Source: Methylomonas sp. EFPC3 (lineage in GTDB: Bacteria > Pseudomonadota > Gammaproteobacteria > Methylococcales > Methylomonadaceae). Taken from it: a stretch of DNA of 64,000 bases. A model generated the notes under the pieces. That model made no database searches. It was given only the letters and a program-made list of their open reading frames with translations, and was not told the origin of the DNA. Shown piece by piece: positions 18,318 through 27,030 of this stretch. The number at the start of each line of letters is the position of its first letter. Position 1 is the first letter of the stretch. The DNA is taken from NCBI RefSeq assembly GCF_029643245.1, contig NZ_CP116398.1, forward strand, positions 372,001 through 436,000, read 5' to 3'. The position numbers and the translations under genes were made by a program.

Positions 18318-19394
18318 ATGTCCAAACCCCTGATTTACAAAGGCCGCGCCAGCATCAGCAATGCCGCCGGCCGGTTCGAGAAGCAAAGCGGCCATGCCGA
18401 GGACGACGGCTGGGGCAGCCTGGATGACGATCTGCCGCCGCTGCCGACCGAAATCGTGGTCGATAACAGCAAATCGCTGATCACCTATAACGATTCGCCG
18501 GATATTCCGTTCGACCGTTCCATCAATCCCTATCGCGGCTGCGAGCACGGCTGCATTTATTGTTTCGCCCGGCCGACCCACGCTTACCTGGGCTATTCGC
18601 CGGGCTTGGATTTCGAAACCAAAATCCTGGTAAAACCCAATGCCGCCGCATTGTTGCGGGCAGAGCTGGGCAAGCGCAATTACCAGTGTGCGCCGTTGGC
18701 CTTGGGTACCAACACCGATCCCTACCAGCCGCTGGAACGCCAGCAGCGCATCATGCGCGGCATATTGGAAGTGCTGGCCGAGACCCGGCATCCGGTCAGC
18801 ATCGTCACCAAGTCGGCCTTGATCGAACGCGACATCGATATTTTGGCCGAGATGGCGCAACAGGGCTTGGCCTCGGTATGCCTGTCGGTCACGACCTTGG
18901 ACCGGAATCTGGCCAGAACTCTGGAGCCGCGCGCCTCGGCACCGCAACGCCGGCTGGACGCCGTGGCGGGCTTACGCGAGGCGGGCGTGCCGGTCGGGGT
19001 GATGGTGGCGCCGTTGATTCCGGTATTGACCGACTACGAATTGGAGCGAATCGTCTCCGCCGCGCACGCGGCCGGTGCGCTCAGTGCCGAATACATTCTG
19101 CTGCGCCTGCCGCTGGAAACCGCTGAGCTGTTTGAAGAATGGCTGCAACACCACTTTCCGCTGAAAGCGGAGCATGTCATGAACCGGGTCCGCGACAGCC
19201 GCGGCGGCAAAGCCTACGATGCCGCGTTCCATCAGCGTTTGCGCGGCAGCGGTTCTTACGCCGATTTGATCGCCCAGCGCTTTGGCTTGATCTGCAAGAA
19301 ACTGGGCATGGACCGCGCCTTGCCGGCATTGCGTAGCGATGTGTTCCGCAAGCCCGAGCCGAGCGGGCAGATGAGTTTCGACTTTTTCGATTGA
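18318..19394 (+). CDS. PA0069-family radical SAM protein
   Basis: 358 residues from ATG 18318 (GGAG 8 bases upstream); an open extension to 18111 lacks conservation-like features. The radical SAM cluster motif is C75-x3-C79-x2-C82, written R-G-C-E-H-G-C-I-Y-C, followed by a SPL-like core with T-N-T-D-P-Y-Q-P-L-E and S-I-V-T-K-S. These proteins are related to spore photoproduct lyase-like enzymes; their substrate is unknown. The CPBP protease gene starts 10 bases later. Confidence 0.85.
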   Translation: MSKPLIYKGRASISNAAGRFEKQSGHAEDDGWGSLDDDLPPLPTEIVVDNSKSLITYNDSPDIPFDRSINPYRGCEHGCIYCFARPTHAYLGYSPGLDFETKILVKPNAAALLRAELGKRNYQCAPLALGTNTDPYQPLERQQRIMRGILEVLAETRHPVSIVTKSALIERDIDILAEMAQQGLASVCLSVTTLDRNLARTLEPRASAPQRRLDAVAGLREAGVPVGVMVAPLIPVLTDYELERIVSAAHAAGALSAEYILLRLPLETAELFEEWLQHHFPLKAEHVMNRVRDSRGGKAYDAAFHQRLRGSGSYADLIAQRFGLICKKLGMDRALPALRSDVFRKPEPSGQMSFDFFD

Positions 19395-19403
19395 GCCGGC
19401 TGC

Positions 19404-20282
19404 GTGGTGTTTGTAACGCCCATTATTCTGTGGACTTACGGCCTGCTGAGCCTGGCCGTGCTGGGCTTATGGCTGCCCGGCAAGTGCTGGCTGACGCCAT
19501 TGGCCTTGGCCGCGGCGATTGCGGCCGGACTCTACGGCCGTATCCTGCAGCCGCTGGCCTTGCTCTGGCCTGTACTGTTGGCGACCGGATTGCTGCTGGC
19601 CGAACGTGCCGCGCTGGCTAAGTTTTGGCGGACTCTGGCCTGGCTGGTCGCCCTCATCGTTGCTACCGGGTTGATATTTCATTGGTTGCCGGGCTTCGCC
19701 AATCCCAAAGTCATCGCCGATTGGCGCTTCGGTCTGGATTCGTTGCCGTATAGCAAGTATTTGAACTTCGACGGCATTTTGCTCGGCCTTTGCGTGTTGG
19801 GTTGCACACGGCACCGCCTGCCTAAGGTCGGGGAATGGCGACAACTCGGGAAACGGGTGTTGCCGATTCTGTTGCTGACGACGATCGCGGTTTTAGGAGC
19901 GTCGCTGGCTTTGGCGTTTGTGCGCTGGCAACCGAAATGGAGCGAGCTGTTTTGGCTGTGGGCCTGGGGCAATTTATTGTCGACCTGTCTGGTCGAAGAA
20001 GCCTTTTTCCGGGGTTTGTTACAGCGCGGCTTGATGCGCTGGTTGAAGCGTTGGCGCCATGGCGAAAAGTCGGCGATTGTATTGGCGGCGGCTCTGTTCG
20101 GTTTGAAGCATCTGCCGGGCGGCTGGACTTACGCCGGATTGGCGACGCTGGCCGGTATCGGTTACGGCACAGCATATCAGGCCACTGGCCGCGTGGAAGC
20201 CGCGATCCTGAGCCATTTTGGCCTGAATTGTCTGCACTTTTTGCTGTTCAGCTATCCGGCACTCAGCGCCGGCGGCATTTAA
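19404..20282 (+). CDS. CPBP-family intramembrane glutamic protease (CAAX protease/Rce1-like)
   Basis: 292 residues from GTG 19404. About eight membrane helices. The abortive-infection/Rce1 catalytic motifs are complete: E198-E199-x3-R203 (V-E-E-A-F-F-R-G), H236 (F-G-L-K-H) and H271-x3-N275 (H-F-G-L-N). Rce1-like proteins cleave membrane-proximal peptides; in bacteria some act in bacteriocin immunity or in protein-sorting systems with C-terminal signals. The stop overlaps the stop of the convergent downstream gene. Confidence 0.8.
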   Translation: MVFVTPIILWTYGLLSLAVLGLWLPGKCWLTPLALAAAIAAGLYGRILQPLALLWPVLLATGLLLAERAALAKFWRTLAWLVALIVATGLIFHWLPGFANPKVIADWRFGLDSLPYSKYLNFDGILLGLCVLGCTRHRLPKVGEWRQLGKRVLPILLLTTIAVLGASLALAFVRWQPKWSELFWLWAWGNLLSTCLVEEAFFRGLLQRGLMRWLKRWRHGEKSAIVLAAALFGLKHLPGGWTYAGLATLAGIGYGTAYQATGRVEAAILSHFGLNCLHFLLFSYPALSAGGI

Positions 20283-20647
20283 TCCTCGCTGTCGGTTGCG
20301 GTTTTCGCCGGCAGCAAGCCTTCAGCGCGGATCATCGCTTTAAAACTTTTCATCACCGGCCGCGAGATGGCGGTTTCGGCTAGCAGGCGTTTTTCGTAGA
20401 TCAGATTTTTCAGTGCTTCGTCATCGGCATTGCGAGCAGATTCGATCAGTTCGTGTACGCTATGGTCCAGCAATTGGCCGGGCAGATGTTTGATCCGGTC
20501 GTACAGCAACTCCATCACCACTTTTTCCTGCGCCGGCATCTTGCATTTGCCGTCCAGGATTTTCAGCATCACCGTCACGGCGCAATCGATCTGAAGCGGA
20601 GATAACGCATGCGTTGCCGCCCACGCGGCGACATGCTCCGGCGTCAT
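20279..20647 (-). CDS. Conserved-looking hypothetical protein, partner of NifX-like protein
   Basis: 122 residues from ATG 20647. The ATG overlaps the stop of the upstream NifX-like gene (ATGA-type), so the two are translationally coupled. The protein is largely alpha-helical, with two Cys (one in V-x-C-x-M-x-K and C-A-V-T-V near the N terminus) and an acidic tail. I do not recognise the family. Coupling suggests a role connected with metal-cluster handling by the upstream protein. Confidence 0.65.
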   Translation of the reverse strand: MTPEHVAAWAATHALSPLQIDCAVTVMLKILDGKCKMPAQEKVVMELLYDRIKHLPGQLLDHSVHELIESARNADDEALKNLIYEKRLLAETAISRPVMKSFKAMIRAEGLLPAKTATDSED

Positions 20648-21006
20648 CCGATTTCCTCGCCGGCTGCGGTACGCCGGGCGTAATCCAGCAGGGATTCTTC
20701 GACCGCCGCATAGGCATATTCGGACACGGCGCGGACGCCGATGGCGTTGACTTTCGCGGTCGGGCCGTCGCCGATGCGGGCGACGAAAACGGCGTGGCAA
20801 TCCTTGATGGTTTCCAGGATGCCGGCCATCGCCGATTGGTCGGCGTGCTGGCCCAGGCAATAATTATCGACGTCGCGGGTTTCCAGGAGCCGGCAGCCGT
20901 TTTCGCCGACGCTATAGATGCCGAATTTTTTGGCGTGGCCGAAGTGTTCGTTGATCGAGATGCCGTCTTTGCTGGCAACCGCGAGTTTCAGGGCCGGTTC
21001 CAGCAT
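20644..21006 (-). CDS. NifX/NafY-like dinitrogenase iron-molybdenum cofactor-binding domain protein
   Basis: 120 residues. It carries the NifX/NifB-C-terminal/VnfX fold: I-N-E-H-F-G-H-A-K-K-F-G-I-Y near residue 18-31 (His-Phe-Gly-His-Ala is the hallmark), then C-L-G and A-x-V-x-A-R-I-G-D-G-P near 90-98. Such proteins bind and shuttle iron-molybdenum precursors or other metal clusters. There is no nifB, nifE or nifN nearby, so a role in nitrogenase maturation is an inference; many methanotrophs fix nitrogen. It overlaps the following 122-residue gene by 4 bases. Confidence 0.8.
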   Translation of the reverse strand: MLEPALKLAVASKDGISINEHFGHAKKFGIYSVGENGCRLLETRDVDNYCLGQHADQSAMAGILETIKDCHAVFVARIGDGPTAKVNAIGVRAVSEYAYAAVEESLLDYARRTAAGEEIG

Positions 21007-21248
21007 AGTCCTGACTCCGGAATTGGTCGGCCGGCTATGGCCGAATGGAAAGCAGCGAATTTCGGTTTCATCGTGGCAAAAGTGGTGGTGGTCAGGACTT
21101 GATTAGCAAGTCCGATACCAGACGTACAACCCAGGCGGACCGAGGGCTGCGGCTATAGCAGGAGCATGGGTTGTCGGGTTTACGACAGGTCAAAACCGAC
21201 AAACCGGCGCTGAACTGCGTCCGGCGCATAACGCAACGTTGCCGGCAA

Positions 21249-21959
21249 TCAGTCGCCGCCGCCGCCGCAACCGCCGCCGCAGCCCCCGGAATCGCCATCC
21301 CCGCCACTGTCCCCGCTGCCACTGTCGTCGCCGAAGCCGTCGGTGTCGCCGTCGAAACTGCTGTCGGCGAAGTCGGCGCCGCAATAGGGCGTGCCGCTAC
21401 GGCCGTCGTCGCCGGCACGGGCGATCTGGCCGCGGCAATCGGCGACGTAACTGAAACCGTCGGCGATCTGCAATTTGCTGTCCAGGGCAAACAGGAGCGG
21501 TAGTCGGCTGGGTTTTCTGGGGTTGATGTTTTCCTCGCGGCAGCATTGCCACCAGACCCGGCGCAGGCCGGCATTGCTGCGGCGGTTTCGGCTCAATACC
21601 ACGGCCGGCGTATGGTGCAGAAAGCCGCCGAAGGCTTGGCGGCAGAATTGCTGGTAATGCCGGGTATACAAAATGAACTCGTGCCACAAGTCGTCGGCCA
21701 GTTGCGACGGCATCGACACGAAGTTACCGCCGCCATGCAGATACGCCAGAAAAAACTGGCGCAAGGCACGGGCGGTCAATTCACAGTCCTTGCGTGTCAA
21801 TTGCGGCCGGCGCTTTTGCAATTTTTCGAATAGCCCGGCAGGGAAGGCGTAGCGGCGGATGAAGTCGGCGCGGGCAGCGCGGCGCCAGTGCTGCCATAAC
21901 CAGAGCAGCACCGCGCTGAGTATGGCTATCAGGATCAGTAGCGCAGTTTGGCTGGCCAT
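21249..21959 (-). CDS. GRDP-like (glycine-rich domain protein-like) membrane-anchored protein
   Basis: 236 residues. One N-terminal transmembrane helix (about 6-24). The middle has the D-D-L-W-H-E-F-I-L-Y-T-R-x-Y-x-x-F-C segment (about 88-106), typical of the GRDP-like/DUF1399 family of plants and bacteria. The last 45 residues are a low-complexity tail of Gly, Asp, Ser and Cys, ending in a C-G-G-G-C-G-G-G-G-D pattern. Its function in bacteria is unknown. A tail of this kind often serves metal binding or interaction, but that is inferred. The next gene upstream is the DHPS-like gene 9 bases away, so they may be one operon. Confidence 0.75.
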   Translation of the reverse strand: MASQTALLILIAILSAVLLWLWQHWRRAARADFIRRYAFPAGLFEKLQKRRPQLTRKDCELTARALRQFFLAYLHGGGNFVSMPSQLADDLWHEFILYTRHYQQFCRQAFGGFLHHTPAVVLSRNRRSNAGLRRVWWQCCREENINPRKPSRLPLLFALDSKLQIADGFSYVADCRGQIARAGDDGRSGTPYCGADFADSSFDGDTDGFGDDSGSGDSGGDGDSGGCGGGCGGGGD

Positions 21960-21968
21960 AGTGTCACC

Positions 21969-23363
21969 TTAGTCCTGATGTTTTTTCAGCGTGCTGCCGG
22001 CCGGTTTGAAAGTGTGCAAGTCCACGGTCGGCTCGGCGCCTTGCGCGGCGCAGCCCCAGCTTAAGGCTTGGTCCTGGGTGAAACGCTTGCCCAGTTGCCA
22101 GGCGATTTCGGCACGGGCCAATTCGACGCCCAGATAGAAAGCGTGGCCGCCGTCGGTTTCGACCTGCAGTTTCGGATATAGATCGAACGGGTCGGTGGCG
22201 CTGTGCAGGCCGTCGCGGTTGAAAATGTGGATGCCGTCGCTGTTGACCTGGATTCGGTAGCTGGGGTCTTTGATTTGCGCCGCCAGATTTTCGACTTCTT
22301 CGCGGCTGTTCAGAAACGGCGCAGTCTCGTGCACCGTCATCAAGTCCGGGCTGATATGTTTGGGCAACGTGTTGTGCTGTTTGGCGGCATACATCATGCG
22401 CCGGGCCACGTCGGCCTCCTTGATCGCCCGCCGTGCGTGTTTGCTGACTTCCGTTGCCAGGATGTGGTTGATGTTCAGTTCCGAGCAAATGCCCAACAAC
22501 ATGGCATTGATGCCGGAGGTGTCGGCGTGGGTGAGTTCGGTCAGGTTGCCGACACCCATCATCATTTCGATGTCCGGGTAGCGTTGGCGAAACTGGTAAT
22601 TGCGGACGATGGACTCGGTAAAGCCGAAATGGATTGGGTCCAGGATCGGGTCGACGATGAAGGCGCGGTTTTTGGCGCTCAAGGTCTCGATGGCTTGATC
22701 CAGTGTATCCAAGTCGCCGTGGACTTCCGGAATCAGAATCGGCGTTGCCGCCACTTCGTCGGCAATCCACAGACTCTTATTGGTCAGGCTCAGCAGGTAA
22801 TCGGCGCCGGCCTTGCCGCCGGCCAGCAGGTCGGCGTCTTCCAGCGAGTCGATGCTGACGCTAAAGCCTTCCTGCTTCAACGTTTTGATGCAATCGGCCA
22901 GATGTGGAAACGGCGTGCCGGGTAGACAGCCGATATCGATTACGTCGGCACCGTTGGCTTTGTAGTAATGCGCGCGCTCGACCACCGCGTCGACGCCGAT
23001 ATTCGGCGCATCGGTGATCTCGGCGAAGATTTTGGTTTGGTATTGGCTCAGGTCGTATTGGTGCGCAGCCATGCCGAAGTGTTGCGGCAAGTCCTTGATC
23101 TCTTCCGGGCCGCGTTCGACCGGAATGCCGTAATGCCGGGACAGCATGTCCAGATCGCCGCGGCAGCGGCCCGGTATCACGATGCGGTCGGCGCCGCCGG
23201 TGTCGGTTAGCCGGCGAGCGATCATTTCCGCGGTGATCAGTGCCGCCACCGTCACGCCCATCACATGCACCTTGTAAAAAAAATCGGGCTGCATTTTTTC
23301 CAGCACCTGGCGGACCTGTTTTTCGGCCAGGCGGCCGGTGATGAACAGGATTTTTTCGCTCAT
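21969..23363 (-). CDS. Dihydropteroate synthase-like protein (methanopterin-linked family)
   Basis: 464 residues. An N-terminal domain of about 150 residues precedes a TIM-barrel pterin-binding domain with D-V-I-D-I-G-C-L-P-G (about 190-200), S-I-D-S-L and D-P-I-L-D-P. These proteins are longer than folate DHPS (about 280). They belong to the set found with tetrahydromethanopterin-dependent formaldehyde oxidation in methylotrophs and methanogens, where a role in H4MPT synthesis is assigned by genetics. It overlaps the upstream flavoprotein gene by 4 bases, an arrangement conserved in methylotrophs. Confidence 0.85.
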   Translation of the reverse strand: MSEKILFITGRLAEKQVRQVLEKMQPDFFYKVHVMGVTVAALITAEMIARRLTDTGGADRIVIPGRCRGDLDMLSRHYGIPVERGPEEIKDLPQHFGMAAHQYDLSQYQTKIFAEITDAPNIGVDAVVERAHYYKANGADVIDIGCLPGTPFPHLADCIKTLKQEGFSVSIDSLEDADLLAGGKAGADYLLSLTNKSLWIADEVAATPILIPEVHGDLDTLDQAIETLSAKNRAFIVDPILDPIHFGFTESIVRNYQFRQRYPDIEMMMGVGNLTELTHADTSGINAMLLGICSELNINHILATEVSKHARRAIKEADVARRMMYAAKQHNTLPKHISPDLMTVHETAPFLNSREEVENLAAQIKDPSYRIQVNSDGIHIFNRDGLHSATDPFDLYPKLQVETDGGHAFYLGVELARAEIAWQLGKRFTQDQALSWGCAAQGAEPTVDLHTFKPAGSTLKKHQD

Positions 23364-23896
23364 AGCCCGGCCAGGCGGGTGTTTACCGCCAGGATCAGTT
23401 GTTCGACGTCGTCCACGACTTGGGTGTAGGGAAAGCTGCGAATTTTATCGGTGGCCTCCAGGTCGACCGGGCGCGGATAGACCATGAATTTTTTCTTGCC
23501 CGGCGCGGTGGTCTCGATTTCCGGCGCGGTATCGCAGGGGTAGACGATGCTGGGTACTCGGCATTTGCCGGCTTGCGAGTACAAATTGGTCACCAGCGAA
23601 TCGGCGATGCCCAGCACGCATTTGGCGATGGTGTTGGAGGTGGTCGGCGCCATGACGAAGGTGTGGTAATAGCCTTTGTAAAACAGCCCCACCGGCGGCG
23701 CCGAAGCCGCTTTGTCCCGATAAATCGGCATCTTGGCGCGGATATCGTCCAGTTTGATGCCGTACATTTTCAGTACTTCCTCGCCGGCCTGGCTCAGGTA
23801 AAGATCGACGTTATCCAACGTCAGCATGAAGTCGAGACATTCTTCGATGTAATGTCCGGAGCCGGTGATAGCCCAGGCAAGGCGTGGCGTGGTCAT
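23360..23896 (-). CDS. afpA: Archaeal-type flavoprotein (AfpA-like), methanopterin-linked
   Basis: 178 residues. It is a flavodoxin-like/PPC-decarboxylase-fold protein (G-S-G-H-Y-I-E-E at the N terminus, V-M-A-P-T-T-S-N-T-I-A near 80) that resembles the archaeoflavoprotein AfpA family. In methylotrophs the gene accompanies H4MPT-biosynthesis and formaldehyde-oxidation genes. Overlap with the DHPS-like gene by 4 bases implies co-translation. Exact reaction is not established from sequence. Confidence 0.75.
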   Translation of the reverse strand: MTTPRLAWAITGSGHYIEECLDFMLTLDNVDLYLSQAGEEVLKMYGIKLDDIRAKMPIYRDKAASAPPVGLFYKGYYHTFVMAPTTSNTIAKCVLGIADSLVTNLYSQAGKCRVPSIVYPCDTAPEIETTAPGKKKFMVYPRPVDLEATDKIRSFPYTQVVDDVEQLILAVNTRLAGL

Positions 23897-24103
23897 GGCG
23901 TTTCGGTTAGTTTGCAGGTCGCGGCATTATACGTGAAGACTCGCGGCAAATGCCGCCGAGGCCGAGTGGGTTCCGACCGGCCGCCGCCGCTATTTTCGCC
24001 GCGCCTTTTAGTTGCTTGGGATTTGTAGGATAAGGCGTACAATGCCGAGCCGAATTGTCAGGATATTTCTCCCAGCCGCTATCGTTTCGTTTGCCGTTTC
24101 ATT

Positions 24104-25744
24104 ATGGATAGTCAGATTACTCAATTGCAGGATACAAACGTTCTTCGAAAAACGCCGCACGTCCTGGTATTCGCCAGTGGCACAAGTGGGGTCGGCAAGT
24201 CCAGTTTGGTGGCTAATCTGGCCGCGGCAATGGCCGCCCGTGGCCTCGGTGTCTGCATCATCGACGCCGATACCGGGCTTTCCAATATCAATTCCGTGCT
24301 GGGCTTGCGACCGGCGTTCAACCTGGAGCAACTGGCCCGCGGCGAGCGTAGTCTGGCCGAGGCGGTGATCAAAACCAGTGACGGTGTGGCGGTGTTGCCC
24401 GGCGCGCAAGCGCTGATGAGCAAGCCGTTGGCGGCGGAGCAGCACTCGCAGCTGGAACGGGTAGTGCGGGAACTGGAAGGCCAATACGATTATTTTTTGA
24501 TTGACGTCCCGGCGGCACTGACCGACAAGGTATTGCAATTAATCGAGGCGGCCAGATACGCATTTTTGTTAGTCAGTGCCGATCCGGCCGCGTTAACCGA
24601 CGGCTTTTCCCTGCTGAAAGCCTTGAATGCCAGAAACTACCGCGGCAGTTTGCGCGTGGTGGTCAATCAGGCGCTGGATTATCCGGCGGCGACCGAAACT
24701 TACCGCCGGTTTGCCGCGGTCGCCGAAAAGTGTCTGAAACAGAAGGTCGAGTACGGCGGTTTCGTGGTTCGCGACGACAATGTCTCCAAAGCGGTGGCTT
24801 TGCAGATGACGGTGATCGATTTGGCGGCCGGTTCGCCGGCCAGCCGCTGTTTGTTCTCGTTAGCCGATAACATCGTCAAACATATCGGCAGCGATCCGAA
24901 TGCTCCCGGTTTGACCGACTATTGGCTGCGGATGCTGACCGCCGCCGATGCCGCGCCGGCGGCCGAGCCCGCAGTAACGGCGGGATACGCGGAACCGGGG
25001 CCGGACATTCGCAGTGCGGTCCGTACACAAAGACCGGCTGTCGCCAGTGATACGCCGCAGCGCTTGCTTGCGGACATAAGACGCCAAGTTTTGGACCAGC
25101 CGGCACTGGAGCGGTTTACCGGCGATTTCGTCGAAGCGTATTGCGAGCAGTTCGGCACCTTTCCGGCCGCGTTCAAGGCACTGTTTTATCGTTGGCTGGA
25201 AACCGAAAACTATGCTGCGCCGCGCCTGCTGGAACTGGCGTCGACTCTGGAGGCGTTGTATGCGATGCGCCATCAAACGCCAATGTACAAGCTGTCTGAA
25301 GCAGTGGCGCGCTTGGCGGCCCAGGTGCAGGGACAGCCGGAACAGCACCAGGATGCGATCGAACAACTGCGCGTCGCGTTCCGGCAGGCTTACCATCGCG
25401 ACGCGTTCGATGCCGAACAGGCGGTATTGGCCAGCGTCGGCAGCGACGAATTCACCGAACAGCGGTTTGAAGAATTGCTGCAAAAATTGCGCGATGCCTT
25501 TCACGCCCGCTTCAATCGTCCTTACCAAAGCCAACCCGAATTATTGCTCACTTCGACGCTGGAGGCTTTGGATATGATGGCGGTTGACCAACAAAACCTG
25601 CAGGACGAAATCGCGATGTTGATGCACGGATTCCAGTTGTTGGCATCGCGCCGCGAAAAACTCTCCATCGCCATCAAAACCTTGTTAAACCCTGGGCTTG
25701 GCGGTGTGGCGCCGCCCATGGCAGGCGATGGCCGATCGCGTTGA
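24104..25744 (+). CDS. MinD/ParA-like (FlhG-type) ATPase with unusual C-terminal helical extension
   Basis: 546 residues against about 270-300 for MinD or FlhG. Residues 18-270 form a deviant-Walker ATPase: G26-T-S-G-V-G-K-S33, then I-D-A-D-T-G-L-S (about 51-58) and L-I-D-V-P-A near 137. Two features are odd. The signature lysine of the MinD/ParA family (first K of K-G-G-V-G-K-T) is replaced by Thr27. After a Pro/Ala-rich linker (about 275-310), a roughly 230-residue helical region carries two related halves, each with an F-x-x-x-F-N/G-x-x-Y/P segment and a T-L-E-A-L-x-M motif. No flagellar or division gene is nearby. I infer a spatial-regulation ATPase with a new effector domain. Confidence 0.75.
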   Translation: MDSQITQLQDTNVLRKTPHVLVFASGTSGVGKSSLVANLAAAMAARGLGVCIIDADTGLSNINSVLGLRPAFNLEQLARGERSLAEAVIKTSDGVAVLPGAQALMSKPLAAEQHSQLERVVRELEGQYDYFLIDVPAALTDKVLQLIEAARYAFLLVSADPAALTDGFSLLKALNARNYRGSLRVVVNQALDYPAATETYRRFAAVAEKCLKQKVEYGGFVVRDDNVSKAVALQMTVIDLAAGSPASRCLFSLADNIVKHIGSDPNAPGLTDYWLRMLTAADAAPAAEPAVTAGYAEPGPDIRSAVRTQRPAVASDTPQRLLADIRRQVLDQPALERFTGDFVEAYCEQFGTFPAAFKALFYRWLETENYAAPRLLELASTLEALYAMRHQTPMYKLSEAVARLAAQVQGQPEQHQDAIEQLRVAFRQAYHRDAFDAEQAVLASVGSDEFTEQRFEELLQKLRDAFHARFNRPYQSQPELLLTSTLEALDMMAVDQQNLQDEIAMLMHGFQLLASRREKLSIAIKTLLNPGLGGVAPPMAGDGRSR

Positions 25745-26071
25745 TTCGGCATCAGGCAAGCGGTTTTAACGGCAGGTCGGTCGAAGCTGAATCGCACCAG
25801 CGTTTATCCCGTCGTCGAGCCCAGCGAATCGCTCAAATCAGATTACTGTGGCCTGGTCAGGCCTTGCATTAGCCGCAAAGCCTTATTGGGCCCTTCTTCC
25901 TCCATTATCAAAACATCCGAGTTCCCAGGCAAATCCGGACCGCTCTCCGCCAGGCGATAACAGGCGCGGCTGGTGTCCCCGTCGTTCGGTCAGCGGGAGC
26001 TTTTGGTTCGGGCTTTATCGCAACCGTGGATTTTGGTTAAATCGCGGCCTTGCCTCAGCGATTTCCTGATC
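25745..26071. other. 327-base intergenic region
   Basis: No gene, convincing hairpin or known RNA motif seen. A plus-strand open frame runs from 25973 into apbE, but the apbE start is placed at 26072. The promoter of apbE should be here but I cannot point to it. Confidence 0.35.
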
Positions 26072-26998
26072 ATGAACTCCAACAAACCCGCGAAGAATCG
26101 GCCGTTGACCTATTACCGCCGCGAATTCAACGCAATGGGTACCCCGTGCGAAATTCAATTGTTTGCCGTCAGCACCGCTACCGCCAGTGCGGCGGCGGAT
26201 GCGGCGGTGGCCGAAGTCCAACGTTTGGAGGCGCGATATTCCCGCTACCGCCCCGACAGTTTTCTGTCGGAAATCAACCGGGCCGCTGCGGCCGGAACCG
26301 CGATCGAAGTGGACGCCGAAACTGCAAGTTTGTTGGATTACGCCACGACCTGCCACCAGCAAAGCGAGGGCTTGTTCGACATTACTTCAGGACTTTTGCG
26401 GCAGGCCTGGAAATTCGATTCCGGCCGATTGCCCGAGCCGGCTGCGCTGACGGCGCTGTTGGCCAAAGTCGGTTGGGATAAGGTGGTTTGGCAAAAGCCT
26501 TTATTGGGTTTCGGCGTCGCGGGCATGGAAATCGACTTCGGCGGCGTGGTTAAGGAATACGCCGCGGATTGCGCGGCGACGGTTTGCCGCAATCGTGGCG
26601 TCAAACACGGCGTGGTTAATTTGGGCGGCGATATTCGGGTGATCGGGCCGCGCGGCGACGGGACGCCGTGGCGGGTCGGCATTCGCGATCCGCGTCAACG
26701 CGGCGAGATTCTGAAGACCTTGCCCGTTTATGAAGGTGCGGTGGCTAGCAGCGGCGATTACGAACGTTGCTTGCTGATCGACGGTGTGCGTTACGGCCAT
26801 ATTCTTAACCCGAAAACCGGCTGGCCGGTCAGGCATCTGGCGGCCGTTACCGCGGTCGCCGATTTTTGCGTGGTGGCGGGCAGTGCATCGACGATTGCGA
26901 TGTTAAAAGAGGCGGACGGCGTCGAGTGGTTACGGCAGTTGAATTTGCCCTGCCTGTGGGTGGATGTGCATGGCGGCAGCGGCGGCACACTGGGCTAG
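26072..26998 (+). CDS. apbE: FAD:protein FMN transferase (ApbE)
   Basis: 308 residues from ATG 26072. ApbE signatures: M-G-T-P-C-E-I near the N terminus, D-F-G-G-V-V-K-E-Y-A-A-D near 150-160 (FAD/Mg site), G-G-D-I-R-V-I-G, and H-I-L-N-P-K-T-G-W-P near 245. The last has Asn in place of the Asp of the usual H-I-I-D-P. It flavinylates Thr residues of proteins such as NqrB/NqrC/RnfG in the periplasm. No signal peptide is obvious from this start, so either a further upstream start or a cytoplasmic form is possible. It is convergent with comF. Confidence 0.85.
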   Translation: MNSNKPAKNRPLTYYRREFNAMGTPCEIQLFAVSTATASAAADAAVAEVQRLEARYSRYRPDSFLSEINRAAAAGTAIEVDAETASLLDYATTCHQQSEGLFDITSGLLRQAWKFDSGRLPEPAALTALLAKVGWDKVVWQKPLLGFGVAGMEIDFGGVVKEYAADCAATVCRNRGVKHGVVNLGGDIRVIGPRGDGTPWRVGIRDPRQRGEILKTLPVYEGAVASSGDYERCLLIDGVRYGHILNPKTGWPVRHLAAVTAVADFCVVAGSASTIAMLKEADGVEWLRQLNLPCLWVDVHGGSGGTLG

Positions 26999-27030
26999 GC
27001 TGTTGAGCAGACCGCTATTCGGGTCTGGGT

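Noticed and set aside
18036-18947. 303-residue minus-strand open frame opposite the radical SAM gene
   Set aside because: Shadow of the high-GC radical SAM gene, which has clear CxxxCxxC motif.
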